Positions 1-8,073 of a stretch of DNA of 23,075 bases are shown piece after piece. A model generated the notes under the pieces. That model saw only the letters and a list, made by a program, of their open reading frames with translations. It had not been told where the DNA came from and searched no databases. The position numbers and the translations under genes are program-made. The stretch spans positions 1 through 23,075 of the forward strand of contig JALKBU010000830.1 in the NCBI GenBank assembly GCA_023091735.1. Reading direction: 5' to 3'. Source of the DNA: Trichomonas tenax (taxonomy: Eukaryota; Parabasalia; Trichomonadida; Trichomonadidae). Within the stretch, counting starts at the first letter, position 1, and every line of letters starts with the position of its first letter.

Positions 1-460
1 CCACTTATACCACTGGATAGACAACTATCAATATGTACATGAAAGTACTTTCAAATCGAAAAAATATTGATCAGATAAAAAGTTATGAAGGTCGCGGGAC
101 TACACCGCAGAAGGAAAAATTTTCCCCTTTTCAATTCAATGTTGAAGAAATTTTGTTATTCCAATTTTTTATACAGCTTGAAATCGGTTATTTAAGTGCA
201 TCAAAATTGCTCGGAGTCCATCATTGATTATCTTTCTCATTATTGTTGGTGTTATGTTATATCAATGCTGCTGGAACTCCTTTGATATAAATTGATGCAG
301 CATAATGTTGTGGAGTCTCTCCAAAAATGAATCCAATTCAGCTGAATGTCTATCAAAAGAAATTTATACATTAATATTCTTAAATCAAAATCGATAGCTC
401 TCATTTGACAAGAAGTATTTTTTAGAAAAGTTTTCCTTGACCTAAAATGTGCCATCAGTG
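1..460. other. No convincing gene at the left edge
   Basis: I see no supportable gene here. A 64-codon open frame (33-227, +) has no Inr before it, no recognisable motif and AT-driven composition. A minus-strand frame (252-464) overlaps the promoter of the next gene. The stretch is probably intergenic, ending in the promoter of the RRM gene. A fragment of a gene lying further left cannot be excluded. Confidence 0.5.
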
Positions 461-468
461 TCACATTT
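461..468 (+). promoter_or_regulatory. Trichomonad initiator (Inr) of the RRM gene
   Basis: TCACATTT fits the trichomonad Inr consensus (TCA+1 Y W Y T). The predicted start A463 lies 13 bases before the ATG at 476, typical of the very short 5' leaders in this group. It also decides the start codon: the earlier in-frame GTG at 449 lies upstream of the transcription start and cannot be used. Confidence 0.7.
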
Positions 469-475
469 TAATAAT

Positions 476-1033
476 ATGACATCGAAATCTAAGAGCCACA
501 GCAAAGATAAAATTAAAACGAAAATTCTGATGCTGAAGAATGTTCCAGATAAAGATAACGACGTGTTGAACATTTCGAGACATTTTTCAATGTTCGGTGA
601 AATTTCTTCGATATATCTTGGAAAAAACTTCGCTGAAATAGAATTCGTGAAATCGAAATCAGTCAAATTTGTCCTTAATTCAACGACTCCGTTCGCAGAT
701 AACAGACTTATTATTTTTGAAGCCAAACGCAGCAGCCATGAAAACAATACAGATTTAACAGAATATGTCGACATGAAGGGTCTGAAAAAGAAACAGAAAA
801 AACTTAAAGCGAAGTCGAAAGAAGATTATAAAACATATAAACGCAATATCAAAGAATTAAAGCGAAAAGTAAAGCAACTCATTGATAAGTCAGAGGAACT
901 GTTTATACAATTGGAGACAGCGAACGAATCTGAGCGAAAAATTATTACGAAACATATTCAAAGTATTTCATCTCAGAAAAAGGAGTGTGACAAACAGATA
1001 GAATTCTATCGCGAGAAACTTTCCTCTTTTTAA
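476..1033 (+). CDS. RBM26/RBM27-like protein: RRM plus lysine-rich coiled coil
   Basis: The 185-residue protein has one RNA-recognition motif at about residues 15-85, with an RNP2-like ILMLKNVP strand and a region around NFAEIEFVKSKSVKFVL in the RNP1 position. A highly charged lysine/glutamate helix follows (about 105-185) and probably forms a coiled coil. The spacing 'ISRHFSMFGEI...' and the order RRM then coiled coil resemble the RBM26/RBM27 family, which in animals links the exosome cofactor MTR4 to nuclear polyadenylated RNA. That family assignment is inferred from pattern. The protein is much shorter than animal RBM26/27 and lacks their zinc finger and PWI-like region. It could instead be another single-RRM protein. 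The stop reads TAAA, which overlaps the UAAA polyadenylation signal known in trichomonads. It faces ADA2 tail to tail. Confidence 0.7.
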   Translation: MTSKSKSHSKDKIKTKILMLKNVPDKDNDVLNISRHFSMFGEISSIYLGKNFAEIEFVKSKSVKFVLNSTTPFADNRLIIFEAKRSSHENNTDLTEYVDMKGLKKKQKKLKAKSKEDYKTYKRNIKELKRKVKQLIDKSEELFIQLETANESERKIITKHIQSISSQKKECDKQIEFYREKLSSF

Positions 1034-1522
1034 ATTTGAAATATCTTCAAGATTTCTTTCAATTTCGATTGTTATTCCTTGGCCAGATTGTTTCAAACGA
1101 ATCTTTATCATTCCGGTCTCCTTGCCGCCCTATTTTTGTTTATATTATTTACAGAAATTAGATTAATAAAATATTTATCCGTTATCGCAAATTACATCGA
1201 TCTTCTATATCTTACTATAGCAAGCTAAGATAGAAACATCAATGTTTTTACTTCAAAAGAGCTAATTTCTTTTTCTTTACTCAAGGAAGAAAGAATTGAA
1301 AGATATTTTGGATGCTATATTTCTCACTTGGATTTATAGAGTTATATTTTATCATTGCTAATCTTAAATATTGAAAATAAAAAAGAAAATTTTAAATTCA
1401 TATGAACAGCGAAATAAACAGCTGTAGCTTATTAATCCTATATCCACAAAAGAATATGGTTCAAGCATTAGCAGGTTTTAAGCTAATAAAATATTTTATA
1501 TAGAAAATAGAAATAAAACAAT
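1034..1522. other. AT-rich spacer between convergent genes
   Basis: This is about 490 bases between the 3' ends of the RRM gene and ADA2. I see no open frame with host-like codon use, no RNA gene and no repeat. It probably holds the two 3' untranslated regions. Confidence 0.6.
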
Positions 1523-2782
1523 TTATTCACAAACCCAACCTACGTCGGTAAACAATTCATACATTTTGTCAAGGAAGTTTGTGTGCTTAGGATCTAAATC
1601 ACAACATTCAACATGTGAAAGTGAACCACGAGCTGTAAATTCTCTTATAATCAAATCTTTTAGCGACTGATACAATGGCTTTGGAATTCCTTCTCGTTTG
1701 CAAAGTTCAACTTCATTTTTATCCAATAAAGGTGTATCTGAAGGATCAATATTCTTTTTGAATTCCTCAATCTTCTCATTCCATTTATCAATCAAATTAG
1801 ACGGCAATTTTCCGTTTTGTATATATCTTTCTAATTCGTGCAATAAATTTCCTTCTTGAATTGATCGAACACCTTGCGCCTGCCATCTGTTTCTTGTGCT
1901 GATTAAGGAGTTTAACTTAATTTTCTCACTTAACATTATGATTAATTCTTCTGTTTTCTGTTTACCGATATAAGGAGCCAAAGGAAGTATTTTTGTAGCA
2001 GCTTCATTTTCTTCTACTGTTGGGCCAATTTGCGGCTTATATTCTTTCTTATTTAATCCAAAATCGACGGCAATTTTGATTCTTAATTCGCGCTCTTCGA
2101 TAATTGCATCGTAAGCATGTAATTTATTGAGTGCTTCTTGAAAATCTGTTGGTGTTGTATTCTCATCTATGACTAAATCGCAAATTAATTGATCAGCTGA
2201 TTCTCTATATTCAGAATCATATTCCATTCTTCGCGGCATAAAACCAGCAATTTCACCAGGAGTATCAGGCTTCTCTTTTCCATTTAGTTTCAAGTTTTCT
2301 TCCTGATTATCTGATGGATAAGATTGCACAGGAGCAGTGTCGTACGGTGGGTCCGGTGTAGGCTCATCGGGGCCCAGGAGTACTTGCTCCGGTTTAGGAG
2401 AATAAGGAGAACAAAAGTAAGTTGAAATATAGTGAGAATCGTATTCGTTAGCAGACTTGAATTGTAATAGCGCCTCCATGTCCTGGTAATTTCCCAGACC
2501 GCAGTTTTGAATGGCGTCGAGAAATAGCGCTTCTTCTTCTACGGTCCAATCTGTTCTGAAGAGAGGCAACAAAGTTGGCGGCACGATGATGAATGGGTGC
2601 TCTCTTATGTGCGTTCCCTTCTCTATTCCCTCGCTGAGGCAAGGAAGGCACTGGATAAAGCCTTTGCATTTGATGCAGAGGGCAAAATGCTCATTTTCGA
2701 GCTCCCTGAAGCACATTGTACACCTGTGAACGATCGTTTTCGGTGGCGGCTTTATTATCTCCTTTTCATTCTCCTCACTCAT
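1523..2782 (-). CDS. ADA2: Transcriptional adaptor ADA2 (SAGA/ADA complex)
   Basis: The 419-residue protein has the full ADA2 order. A ZZ-type zinc finger covers about residues 18-65 (paired Cys at CTMC, CIKC, CLPC, then HIREHPF). A SANT domain follows at about 78-125 (DWTVEEEALFLDAIQNCGLGNY). The ADA2 core starts near 180 with the typical GFMPRRMEYDSEY and continues through an E-rich helix (ERELRIKIAVDFGL). A C-terminal SWIRM domain spans about 330-419 (LCKREGIPKPLYQSLKD, ending TDVGWV). In other eukaryotes ADA2 binds GCN5 and stimulates its acetylation of nucleosomal histone H3. Length is normal for the family and no break is seen. An Inr lies 20 bases before the ATG and the stop reads TAAA. 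This is the most secure call in the window. Confidence 0.95.
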   Translation of the reverse strand: MSEENEKEIIKPPPKTIVHRCTMCFRELENEHFALCIKCKGFIQCLPCLSEGIEKGTHIREHPFIIVPPTLLPLFRTDWTVEEEALFLDAIQNCGLGNYQDMEALLQFKSANEYDSHYISTYFCSPYSPKPEQVLLGPDEPTPDPPYDTAPVQSYPSDNQEENLKLNGKEKPDTPGEIAGFMPRRMEYDSEYRESADQLICDLVIDENTTPTDFQEALNKLHAYDAIIEERELRIKIAVDFGLNKKEYKPQIGPTVEENEAATKILPLAPYIGKQKTEELIIMLSEKIKLNSLISTRNRWQAQGVRSIQEGNLLHELERYIQNGKLPSNLIDKWNEKIEEFKKNIDPSDTPLLDKNEVELCKREGIPKPLYQSLKDLIIREFTARGSLSHVECCDLDPKHTNFLDKMYELFTDVGWVCE

Positions 2783-2796
2783 TTATTTTTTGGATG

Positions 2797-2804
2797 GAAA
2801 GTGA
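2797..2804 (-). promoter_or_regulatory. Inr of ADA2
   Basis: On the minus strand the sequence reads TCACTTTC, an exact match to the trichomonad Inr consensus. The predicted first base (complement of 2802) is 20 bases before the ADA2 ATG. Confidence 0.75.
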
Positions 2805-3039
2805 CATAATTTTTATATTTTTTGTTCTTTCATTCGCTTTAAATCTCATTGGATTTAAAATATCTAATTGTTACCACAGTAACTGCAATAACAAGGCCTT
2901 TACTCCTAGAAGATTTTTTAGATGATTCAATTAATTTAATTTGAGATAAAGATTTATTATAACTCATAGATTAATAAATAATTACAACAATATGCTGATC
3001 TTTATTAATGTATTATGATTAAAGTTCCGAAAGCAGTGT
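2805..3039. other. Intergenic spacer upstream of ADA2
   Basis: About 235 AT-rich bases lie between the ADA2 promoter and the 3' end of the beta-helix pseudogene. No gene or repeat was recognised. Confidence 0.6.
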
Positions 3040-4076
3040 TTATTTTTTATGAAGAAACAAAAATAATGAGTTTTCAACGAAATTTAATAAATAATGAATG
3101 AAGTAGATGTTGATTTGTGTGACCTGTTTTGCATTTTGATTTATGATGTTTTCAAGGGGAATATATGCGTTGCATTTATAAGTAGAGAGAAGATGAAGAA
3201 TGTTCGTTTTATCTGTTTGTGTGATGCCGCTCGTTGTGTATGAACCTGAATATGTTGAATATGGATCAATGTTGCTGTCATAAATGTAGAATTTAGCACT
3301 GATATCACCTGTTCCGAAAGCAGTTCCATTTCCATATGGACCAACAATTGTGCAGTTTCTGACTGTCAATTCTGTGTAGCAAGAAATAATTCCATATAAA
3401 TCATAGTCTTGTGTGCAGTTTTTGACATTACAAAAATAGTCGGTGAATTGGCCATTCCTGTAATGGAATAGACATGAATTTTTAGTTGCATGGTTATCAG
3501 TGAATGAAGAAAAGTTAATCACCGTTGGACCATCTGCATAAAATATTGAGAATCCAGAATGAAAACTAACAACATTCTTTGTGAAATTTGATGAATAAAT
3601 TCCACAATTTCCATAATTTAACATAAGTGTTCTATCTTGGTGAGATTCAATGCATTGTGAGATTGAACAATCATTGACAATGTTCTTTTGACCGCTGGAG
3701 ACAGATGTAAATGAATGGAATCCGCCATAATAACTTGCAGAAATCGTTGAGTTAATGGTACAAAAGCGATGTTGAATAATGGAACTACGGCCTTTGAAAT
3801 AAATGGAGCCTCCATTGCTATTTCGAAAGCAGTTCTCGTAGAAACAGGAAGAATGAAGAAATTTGAAATCATCTGTATTAAATGTGATGGCACCTGATCG
3901 CATGGAGATAAATATGCACGCATATGCATATGTTTCGCCTTCTTTTGAAGTAAATGTACAACTATCGTTAATGCAGCCGACAAACTCATCGCCGTTAAAT
4001 GAGTCTGAATAAAATGATTTCCAGACATCAAGAGGTGCAGTTTCACAATGGACTAAAAAAATATTTCTTTCAGCAT
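3040..4076 (-). pseudogene. Pmp-like beta-helix surface protein gene, broken by one frameshift
   Basis: The frame codes for a protein of about 345 residues rich in Asn, Ser, Gly, Cys and aromatic residues. Its irregular repeats (for example CGIYSSNFTKN, INFSSFTDNHA, LTVRNCTIVG) are typical of right-handed parallel beta-helix, Pmp-like surface proteins of trichomonads. The N-terminus contains HCETAPLDVWKSFYSDSF, matched by the pseudogene at 21620-22704 (LHCTASDLWNRFYSD). The ATG at 4076 opens a hydrophobic leader, but the frame breaks at a run of seven A (4055-4061, plus strand). One base is missing there relative to the long downstream frame. Apart from this the reading frame is open to a TAAA stop. 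It may be a very young pseudogene or a homopolymer sequencing error. No C-terminal membrane segment is visible. Confidence 0.7.
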
Positions 4077-4102
4077 CACGTCATTGAAGAAAACAACTCT
4101 TG

Positions 4103-4110
4103 AAAAGTGA
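4103..4110 (-). promoter_or_regulatory. Inr of the beta-helix gene at 3040-4076
   Basis: The minus strand reads TCACTTTT, an Inr match whose predicted first base (4108) is 32 bases before the ATG at 4076. Its survival supports 4076 as the original start of the broken gene. Confidence 0.5.
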
Positions 4111-4147
4111 CATTTAACCACTTTTTATAATGTCAGAAAATTTGTGA

Positions 4148-4156
4148 CAGCACTTT
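4148..4156. repeat. 9-bp target site duplication, left copy
   Basis: CAGCACTTT at 4148-4156 is repeated exactly at 4843-4851. The pair flanks the terminal-inverted-repeat element. A perfect 9-bp duplication is characteristic of Mutator-like (MULE) transposition. Confidence 0.75.
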
Positions 4157-4842
4157 GGCTCAACTTTTTTTCTCGTTGACCTTTTTGAGTTTTGCGTTTT
4201 TTAACGAGTGATCCCCTTCCTGGACGAATCTGATGAAACATTTACGTGCTTTTTTGTAGGTGCTGATTCTAGTGGTGCAATCTGTTTCATGATCTTAGCA
4301 AGGTATTACTTAATCATGATATCATATGATTACAAACAGAAACCTATTACAAATCATTAATGGGCTTCTGTTATGAATCTCTTTGATGATTATAACAAAT
4401 ACATCTCACTATTATAGCGTTCGCTCGCTTATTTTTGCTAGAGTTCCCCTATAAAAATCAAAAAATAGAAAAGAAAAATATGCTACGCGCGCGAGTCAAA
4501 CGTCATTCCTTTGCCCATACATCGAGCATACCTAAAGTTATGCTATCTCAAATTCACACAAAATTTGCTCATTGGGAACATTACATATCAAATTTTCTAC
4601 TTTACATGACAAATATCAGATAATATGTGTCGAAAATGGTGACTTTCGTTATTTTACATGTCAAAATTCGCTGAAATCTCATGGAGGCATTGAGATCCTC
4701 AAGTTAAATAGACAACCAAATGCTATAAACATACTCAGCACCCCTGAAAAGCAAGTAAATGTCTTCTCAGTTTGGCTTAATAGGGGGTTAACTTGTTAAA
4801 CATCTCAAAACTCAAAAAAGTCAACGGGGAAAAAATTCAACC
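4157..4842. mobile_element. Non-autonomous TIR element, MULE-like, 686 bp (copy 1)
   Basis: The left end starts GGCTCAACTTTTTTTCTCG and the reverse complement of the right end starts GGTTGAATTTTTTCCCCG. Both then continue GTTGACYTTTTTGAGTTTTG, giving imperfect terminal inverted repeats of about 50 bases. Exact 9-bp direct repeats flank the element. Inside there is no transposase; open frames at 4435-4799 are short, overlapping and unlike any protein I recognise. This fits a non-autonomous element mobilised in trans. A second copy lies inverted at 17488-18072, which shows that the unit is dispersed. The Mutator assignment rests on the 9-bp duplication, not on recognised end sequences. Confidence 0.8.
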
Positions 4843-4851
4843 CAGCACTTT
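4843..4851. repeat. 9-bp target site duplication, right copy
   Basis: CAGCACTTT repeats 4148-4156 exactly. It lies just downstream of the 3' end of the chaperone gene, so the element inserted between that gene and the beta-helix gene without damaging the chaperone. Confidence 0.75.
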
Positions 4852-4876
4852 ATTTAATTTTATGAAATAAACTAAT

Positions 4877-6526
4877 TTATAATTCTTTATCACCAAATAT
4901 GTGTTGGTAATCGTATATGTTGTCTCTTATTTGCTTGATTATCTCTTCAAGAACAGAAACATCTTCTGATTCATCTGCGATTTTATTCGCTTTTTCAGCA
5001 ACCTTCTGGGCTGCTTCGACAGCATCGCCTTTAGCAACAGATAAAAGCTCATCAAGTTTTTCACGGATTTGTCCCTTCAAGCTCAGCAATCTGCGCTGCT
5101 TAAACTCTTGCTTGATGATATTTTTAACAAAAATAGTTGAATTCTCAAATGATTCTTCGTTGATGTGACCGCGATCAAAATCTATCTTCTTGCAGTCAAG
5201 AGTCTCAGAGAGACACCATTCAACAGACTCAACATCAGGAATAAGTGTGCTCATTTCTAAAAATCCATTGATCCTTTCGGTGACTTTGCTGAAGCTGGAT
5301 ATATTCTTGAGATTATATTCTCCCAATGTTGGATCAGTTCCTTTTGGAACATCTTCTTTGTTTGCCTCAATGATAAGTTTGTCGCAGCATGCGTTATCTA
5401 ACTTAATGAACTTGACGCACTTTCCTCCTTTGTCGCAGTATTTTTGTTTGACATCTCCGCAGCGAACATTCAATGTATAAATGGGACACCTTGTAATGCG
5501 GACTGGCCATTCCATGTGTGTTGCAATGATCTGTGTGACTAAAGCACCGCCAAGAGCATTAGCATCGACTGTTGCTAGTTCTCTCTTGATAAAATCTTGT
5601 TTGTTGTTATCAAGAGCACTTTTTATTGTTTCTTCGACGAAAGGAAGCTTCGATGCGCCACCGAATAACTGCACACAGTCAACTGGCTCATTGTTCAAAG
5701 CAATCAATACGATGTGGCTAAGTTCTTCAAGTTCATTCGCAATGATTTCTTTGTCAAATCTTCCGTTCTGAACTTGTTTCATCGCTTTCCTGAATGGAAT
5801 ATCCTTTGCCTGAGAAAGAGCCTTAGCGAAGGCAAAGCTTCCTGTTTCCTCGGACCATTCGTATGATGTGAGATTTGCGTTGAATCCTGTTGCATTAGTG
5901 AAGAATTGAACTCTGTATGCAGAAACATGTGAAGCACCAACGTCAACGAACAAAACGGATTGATTAAGAGCAGCTCTGTCCAAAAATTTGTGTGCATAAC
6001 CATAGATTATCGCTGTGAAATCATCGACAATTCCGAGAAACTGAACATCAGTTGCATAAATCGATTGCATGAGCGCTTCACGCTGTTTGTATGTGTAATG
6101 TCCTGGAACTGTAAAAGAAATGCCATCATTGCCAAGGAAATCCTTTGATTCGAGTAAATCTTGCAATATTAATGAAAACATTTCCGAACTCGATGCAATT
6201 GTTGGCATATCGAAGTACTCTGAGTGGTCGCGACCTATTATTGAGCCAATATATGGAAATCCTGTATTTGGTTTATATTTCAAATTTTGAATCGAAGGAT
6301 TTCCAAATCGTACTTGCAGATTCGTGATATTTTGTGTGCTGAGATGCGATTCATTCATATCAGGAAGCTTAAAACTGATCGAATTTGGGGTCATTGTTTG
6401 GCCTTGTCGATTTACGGCCATAGAAGGGGTTCCTGTTGGCCATATCTTTGCTGCACGAATGAATTGAGCACCAATGTCGATATTTATGTAATGCGATGTT
6501 GAGAGATGAAAAAGGATGAAAAACAT
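4877..6526 (-). CDS. ER Hsp70-superfamily chaperone, Grp170/Lhs1-like, short form
   Basis: The 549-residue protein starts with a signal peptide (MFFILFHLSTSH). An actin-type ATPase follows: phosphate 1 region INIDIGAQFIRAAKI, a connect region VDDFTAIIYGYA, phosphate 2 region FVDVGASHVSAYRV, and an adenosine motif LFGGASKLPFVEETI. The degenerate 'GA' in place of the usual GT of canonical Hsp70 and the ER targeting point to the Grp170/HYOU1/Lhs1 branch, which acts as nucleotide exchange factor and holdase for BiP. The protein ends in DKEL, a variant KDEL-type ER retrieval signal. It is much shorter than Grp170 (roughly 850-1000 residues): the substrate-binding part is reduced to a Cys-rich segment and a C-terminal charged helix. 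I chose the ATG at 6526 because the Inr at 6538-6544 excludes the upstream TTG at 6550 and because it puts the signal peptide at the N-terminus. The stop reads TAAA. Confidence 0.85.
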   Translation of the reverse strand: MFFILFHLSTSHYINIDIGAQFIRAAKIWPTGTPSMAVNRQGQTMTPNSISFKLPDMNESHLSTQNITNLQVRFGNPSIQNLKYKPNTGFPYIGSIIGRDHSEYFDMPTIASSSEMFSLILQDLLESKDFLGNDGISFTVPGHYTYKQREALMQSIYATDVQFLGIVDDFTAIIYGYAHKFLDRAALNQSVLFVDVGASHVSAYRVQFFTNATGFNANLTSYEWSEETGSFAFAKALSQAKDIPFRKAMKQVQNGRFDKEIIANELEELSHIVLIALNNEPVDCVQLFGGASKLPFVEETIKSALDNNKQDFIKRELATVDANALGGALVTQIIATHMEWPVRITRCPIYTLNVRCGDVKQKYCDKGGKCVKFIKLDNACCDKLIIEANKEDVPKGTDPTLGEYNLKNISSFSKVTERINGFLEMSTLIPDVESVEWCLSETLDCKKIDFDRGHINEESFENSTIFVKNIIKQEFKQRRLLSLKGQIREKLDELLSVAKGDAVEAAQKVAEKANKIADESEDVSVLEEIIKQIRDNIYDYQHIFGDKEL

Positions 6527-6537
6527 TTTTGAAAAAT

Positions 6538-6544
6538 GAAGTGA
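6538..6544 (-). promoter_or_regulatory. Inr of the ER chaperone gene
   Basis: The minus strand reads TCACTTC, a good Inr. Its predicted first base (6542) is 16 bases before the ATG at 6526. It shows that the in-frame codons further upstream are not translated. Confidence 0.75.
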
Positions 6545-6968
6545 GATCAATGCAAAGATTTAGCCTTCAAGTTGTCATTTTTACCACCTGGGCCCATGTA
6601 ACATTGTTATTGAGTTCGTTTCGAACTTATGAGTTTAAAATCAGCCTTCAATGATCTATATTATCGAATGAAAACATTCAATGATTAAAGCGATGTTTAT
6701 CTTCTTACTTTTACACAATTTCTGCATAAATAGAGACTATAACGTAGTAGCAATAAATGATGCTATAAAGTATATCACTCTATGGATATAAAAATTCGTT
6801 TTCAATATCAACTGAATATGAAAGTAGTAGAGTGGGAGGGTTACTTGCCATTCTAAATATAAAGGATGTATGACAACATATATATTTATATTGTCATTCC
6901 GAGCAACTAATTTTAAGGTTATTTTAAAAATAATTTATTTTTTTATTTGGATAAAATAGTTAATATAT
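6545..6968. other. Spacer between chaperone promoter and virus-like block
   Basis: About 420 AT-rich bases contain no gene that I can support. The left border of the virus-like block lies somewhere here, but I found no terminal inverted repeat or target duplication marking it. From about 6930 the composition becomes that of the viral spacers (ATAATTTATTTTTTTAT). Confidence 0.5.
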
Positions 6969-7778
6969 ATGGCTATCGTTTCGCCTGAGCTTATGAAGAA
7001 ATGGAGTATTAAGCAATTAAATGAATACGATTTTTTAATTAAATCTAAAGAAAATGTAATAAAAAATGAAAAGATTAAAGTCCCAACACCTATTAAAACA
7101 GATATAAGTAACTCAGAGACTCCTTTCTGTTCGCCCCAAAGGGGCTCAGGGCTTTCAGCCCGTTCAGTTCGTGGTCTAAATCTTGAATGGATTAAAGAAC
7201 AATTTAAAAATGAAGGTTTTGAATTAATAAATGAATATAAAGGACGTGAAAGTGAGCTTATTTATAGATGTAAAGGTAAAATATTTTCAATTACGTGGCA
7301 TAGATGGAATAAAGGTGAAAGACCTCATAAATGTGACGAAGATGAAATAAAAATTGTTGAAAATCCAAAAGAAAATGGTGTTTCCATTTATTGCATCCGT
7401 AAAGTTCCAACAAAAAGCGGAAAAAGAATGAATAGAAGAATTTATAATCCTGAATATATTAAAATGATGTTCCAAAATGAAGATTGTGAAGTATTGAATG
7501 CTGAAGAATATTTAAACGTTAAAACTAAATTAAAATATAAATATATTGGAAATGATGAAAGATGTAAAAATAAAGATAAAATTTATAGTGTATGTTTTAA
7601 TAACTGGAAGTCATTGGGTATTAAAAAACATTTTAAAGAATATGGGAAATCAACTAATTTTTTAAGGGAGAATATGCAGCCGAAATCGTTGAAGCTTCTC
7701 CAGGTGCAGAGCACCACGAAGGTGATGGCATCTAAAAGAATTTTTATTTTTAAAGAATATGGTAAGTGTAAATCCTAA
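6969..7778 (+). CDS. Virus-block protein with two tandem DNA-binding-like repeats
   Basis: The 269-residue basic protein is not recognised as a named family. It has two related units. Unit 1 is at about residues 73-123: LEWIKEQFKNEGFELI, then a Tyr-Arg-Cys segment ending ITWHRWNKGERPHKC. Unit 2 is at about 157-217: PEYIKMMFQNEDCEVL, then LKYKYIGND, ending VCFNNWKSLGIKKH. The 'IxxxFxxEgxEli ... YrC ... w..W..G.rp..C' plan resembles small zinc-ribbon-like DNA-binding repeats found in large DNA viruses and beside homing endonucleases; this is inference. A GC-rich double hairpin (7133-7165) codes for the linker before unit 1, and another hairpin (7691-7715) lies in the C-terminal part. The last residues repeat FKEYGK, encoded by a 15-bp direct repeat. 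The true C-terminus may therefore have been altered by insertion. Confidence 0.6.
   Translation: MAIVSPELMKKWSIKQLNEYDFLIKSKENVIKNEKIKVPTPIKTDISNSETPFCSPQRGSGLSARSVRGLNLEWIKEQFKNEGFELINEYKGRESELIYRCKGKIFSITWHRWNKGERPHKCDEDEIKIVENPKENGVSIYCIRKVPTKSGKRMNRRIYNPEYIKMMFQNEDCEVLNAEEYLNVKTKLKYKYIGNDERCKNKDKIYSVCFNNWKSLGIKKHFKEYGKSTNFLRENMQPKSLKLLQVQSTTKVMASKRIFIFKEYGKCKS
7133..7165 (-). repeat. Double-hairpin element, copy A (inside coding sequence)
   Basis: Two adjacent perfect stems carry three-base loops: GCCCC-AAA-GGGGC (7133-7145) and GGGCT-TTC-AGCCC (7149-7161). Bases 7145-7165 are the exact reverse complement of 9365-9385 in a different gene. The element is GC-rich in an AT-rich gene and keeps the reading frame open. 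It codes for a linker (around SPQRGSGLSARS). Confidence 0.7.
7631..7762 (+). repeat. 15-bp direct repeat flanking hairpin copy B
   Basis: TTTTAAAGAATATGG occurs at 7631-7645 and again at 7748-7762, about 100 bases apart, enclosing the GC-rich hairpin segment. It encodes the repeated FKEYGK. It may reflect a local duplication connected with the insertion or a small protein repeat. Confidence 0.55.
7691..7715 (+). repeat. Hairpin element, copy B
   Basis: The palindrome GAAGCTTC (7691-7698) is followed by the stem GGTGC-AGA-GCACC (7703-7715). The order and sequence resemble copy C (8045-8073). It sits between two copies of a 15-bp direct repeat (7631-7645 and 7748-7762). Confidence 0.5.
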
Positions 7779-7791
7779 TATTATTTTTTAT
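7778..7791 (+). promoter_or_regulatory. Shared virus-block upstream motif, copy 1
   Basis: ATATTATTTTTTAT lies 10 bases before the ATG at 7802 and starts at the last base of the previous stop codon. The identical 14-mer occurs at 9674-9687, and a close variant at 9183-9196, each 12 bases before an ATG. It may be the viral promoter, possibly combined with a 3'-end signal of the preceding gene. Confidence 0.5.
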
Positions 7792-7809
7792 TTCTCTATA
7801 AATGAGTAT

Positions 7810-7835
7810 GACCCGTAAGGTCTCGGACAAAGTCC
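7810..7835 (+). repeat. Double-hairpin-like element, copy E, at a gene start
   Basis: Two adjacent perfect 4-bp stems, GACC-CGTAA-GGTC (7810-7822) and GGAC-AAA-GTCC (7825-7835), lie eight bases after the ATG start. The layout (stem, 2-base gap, stem with AAA loop) matches copy A, but the stem sequences differ, so membership in the family is less certain. Confidence 0.4.
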
Positions 7836-8044
7836 TTAAAACATTTGATCTAAGGTCTTTAGGTTTCACAGGAAAAGAATTATCAAAAATAATGAATGAT
7901 TTTGATGATGGTGAATTTCCATCTTATTTACAAAATTTAAAAGCACTTGCAGAGATATTAAATGATTTCAAATATAGTGGGCCATTAAATAAAAAGTCAA
8001 TAATAAACTTTTTATATCCAAAACCTATTCCCCCTAAAATAAAC

Positions 8045-8073
8045 GAGGCACCCCCTGAAGTGCAAAGCACCGA
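8045..8073 (+). repeat. Hairpin element, copy C
   Basis: The stem GTGC-AAA-GCAC (8060-8070) is preceded by GGCACCCCCTGAA and followed by CGAGG. The stretch resembles copy D (GCCCTGA, stem with a GTGC arm, CGAAG) and copy B. The first hairpin is not preserved. It codes for the linker EAPPEVQSTEE, comparable to AESPEARSAEV encoded by copy D. Confidence 0.5.

Noticed and set aside
33..227. 64-codon open frame at the left edge
   Set aside because: No Inr, no motif, AT-driven composition; not enough to call a gene.
449..475. Upstream GTG as start of the RRM gene
   Set aside because: It lies before the Inr-predicted transcription start; the ATG at 476 fits the short leader.
2448..2925. Several open frames overlapping the 5' part of ADA2 and its upstream region
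   Set aside because: They are shadows of the ADA2 coding sequence or of AT-rich spacer, without motifs of their own.
4435..4799. Two open frames inside the TIR element
   Set aside because: They overlap each other, have no transposase features and are disrupted in the second copy, so they are not genes.
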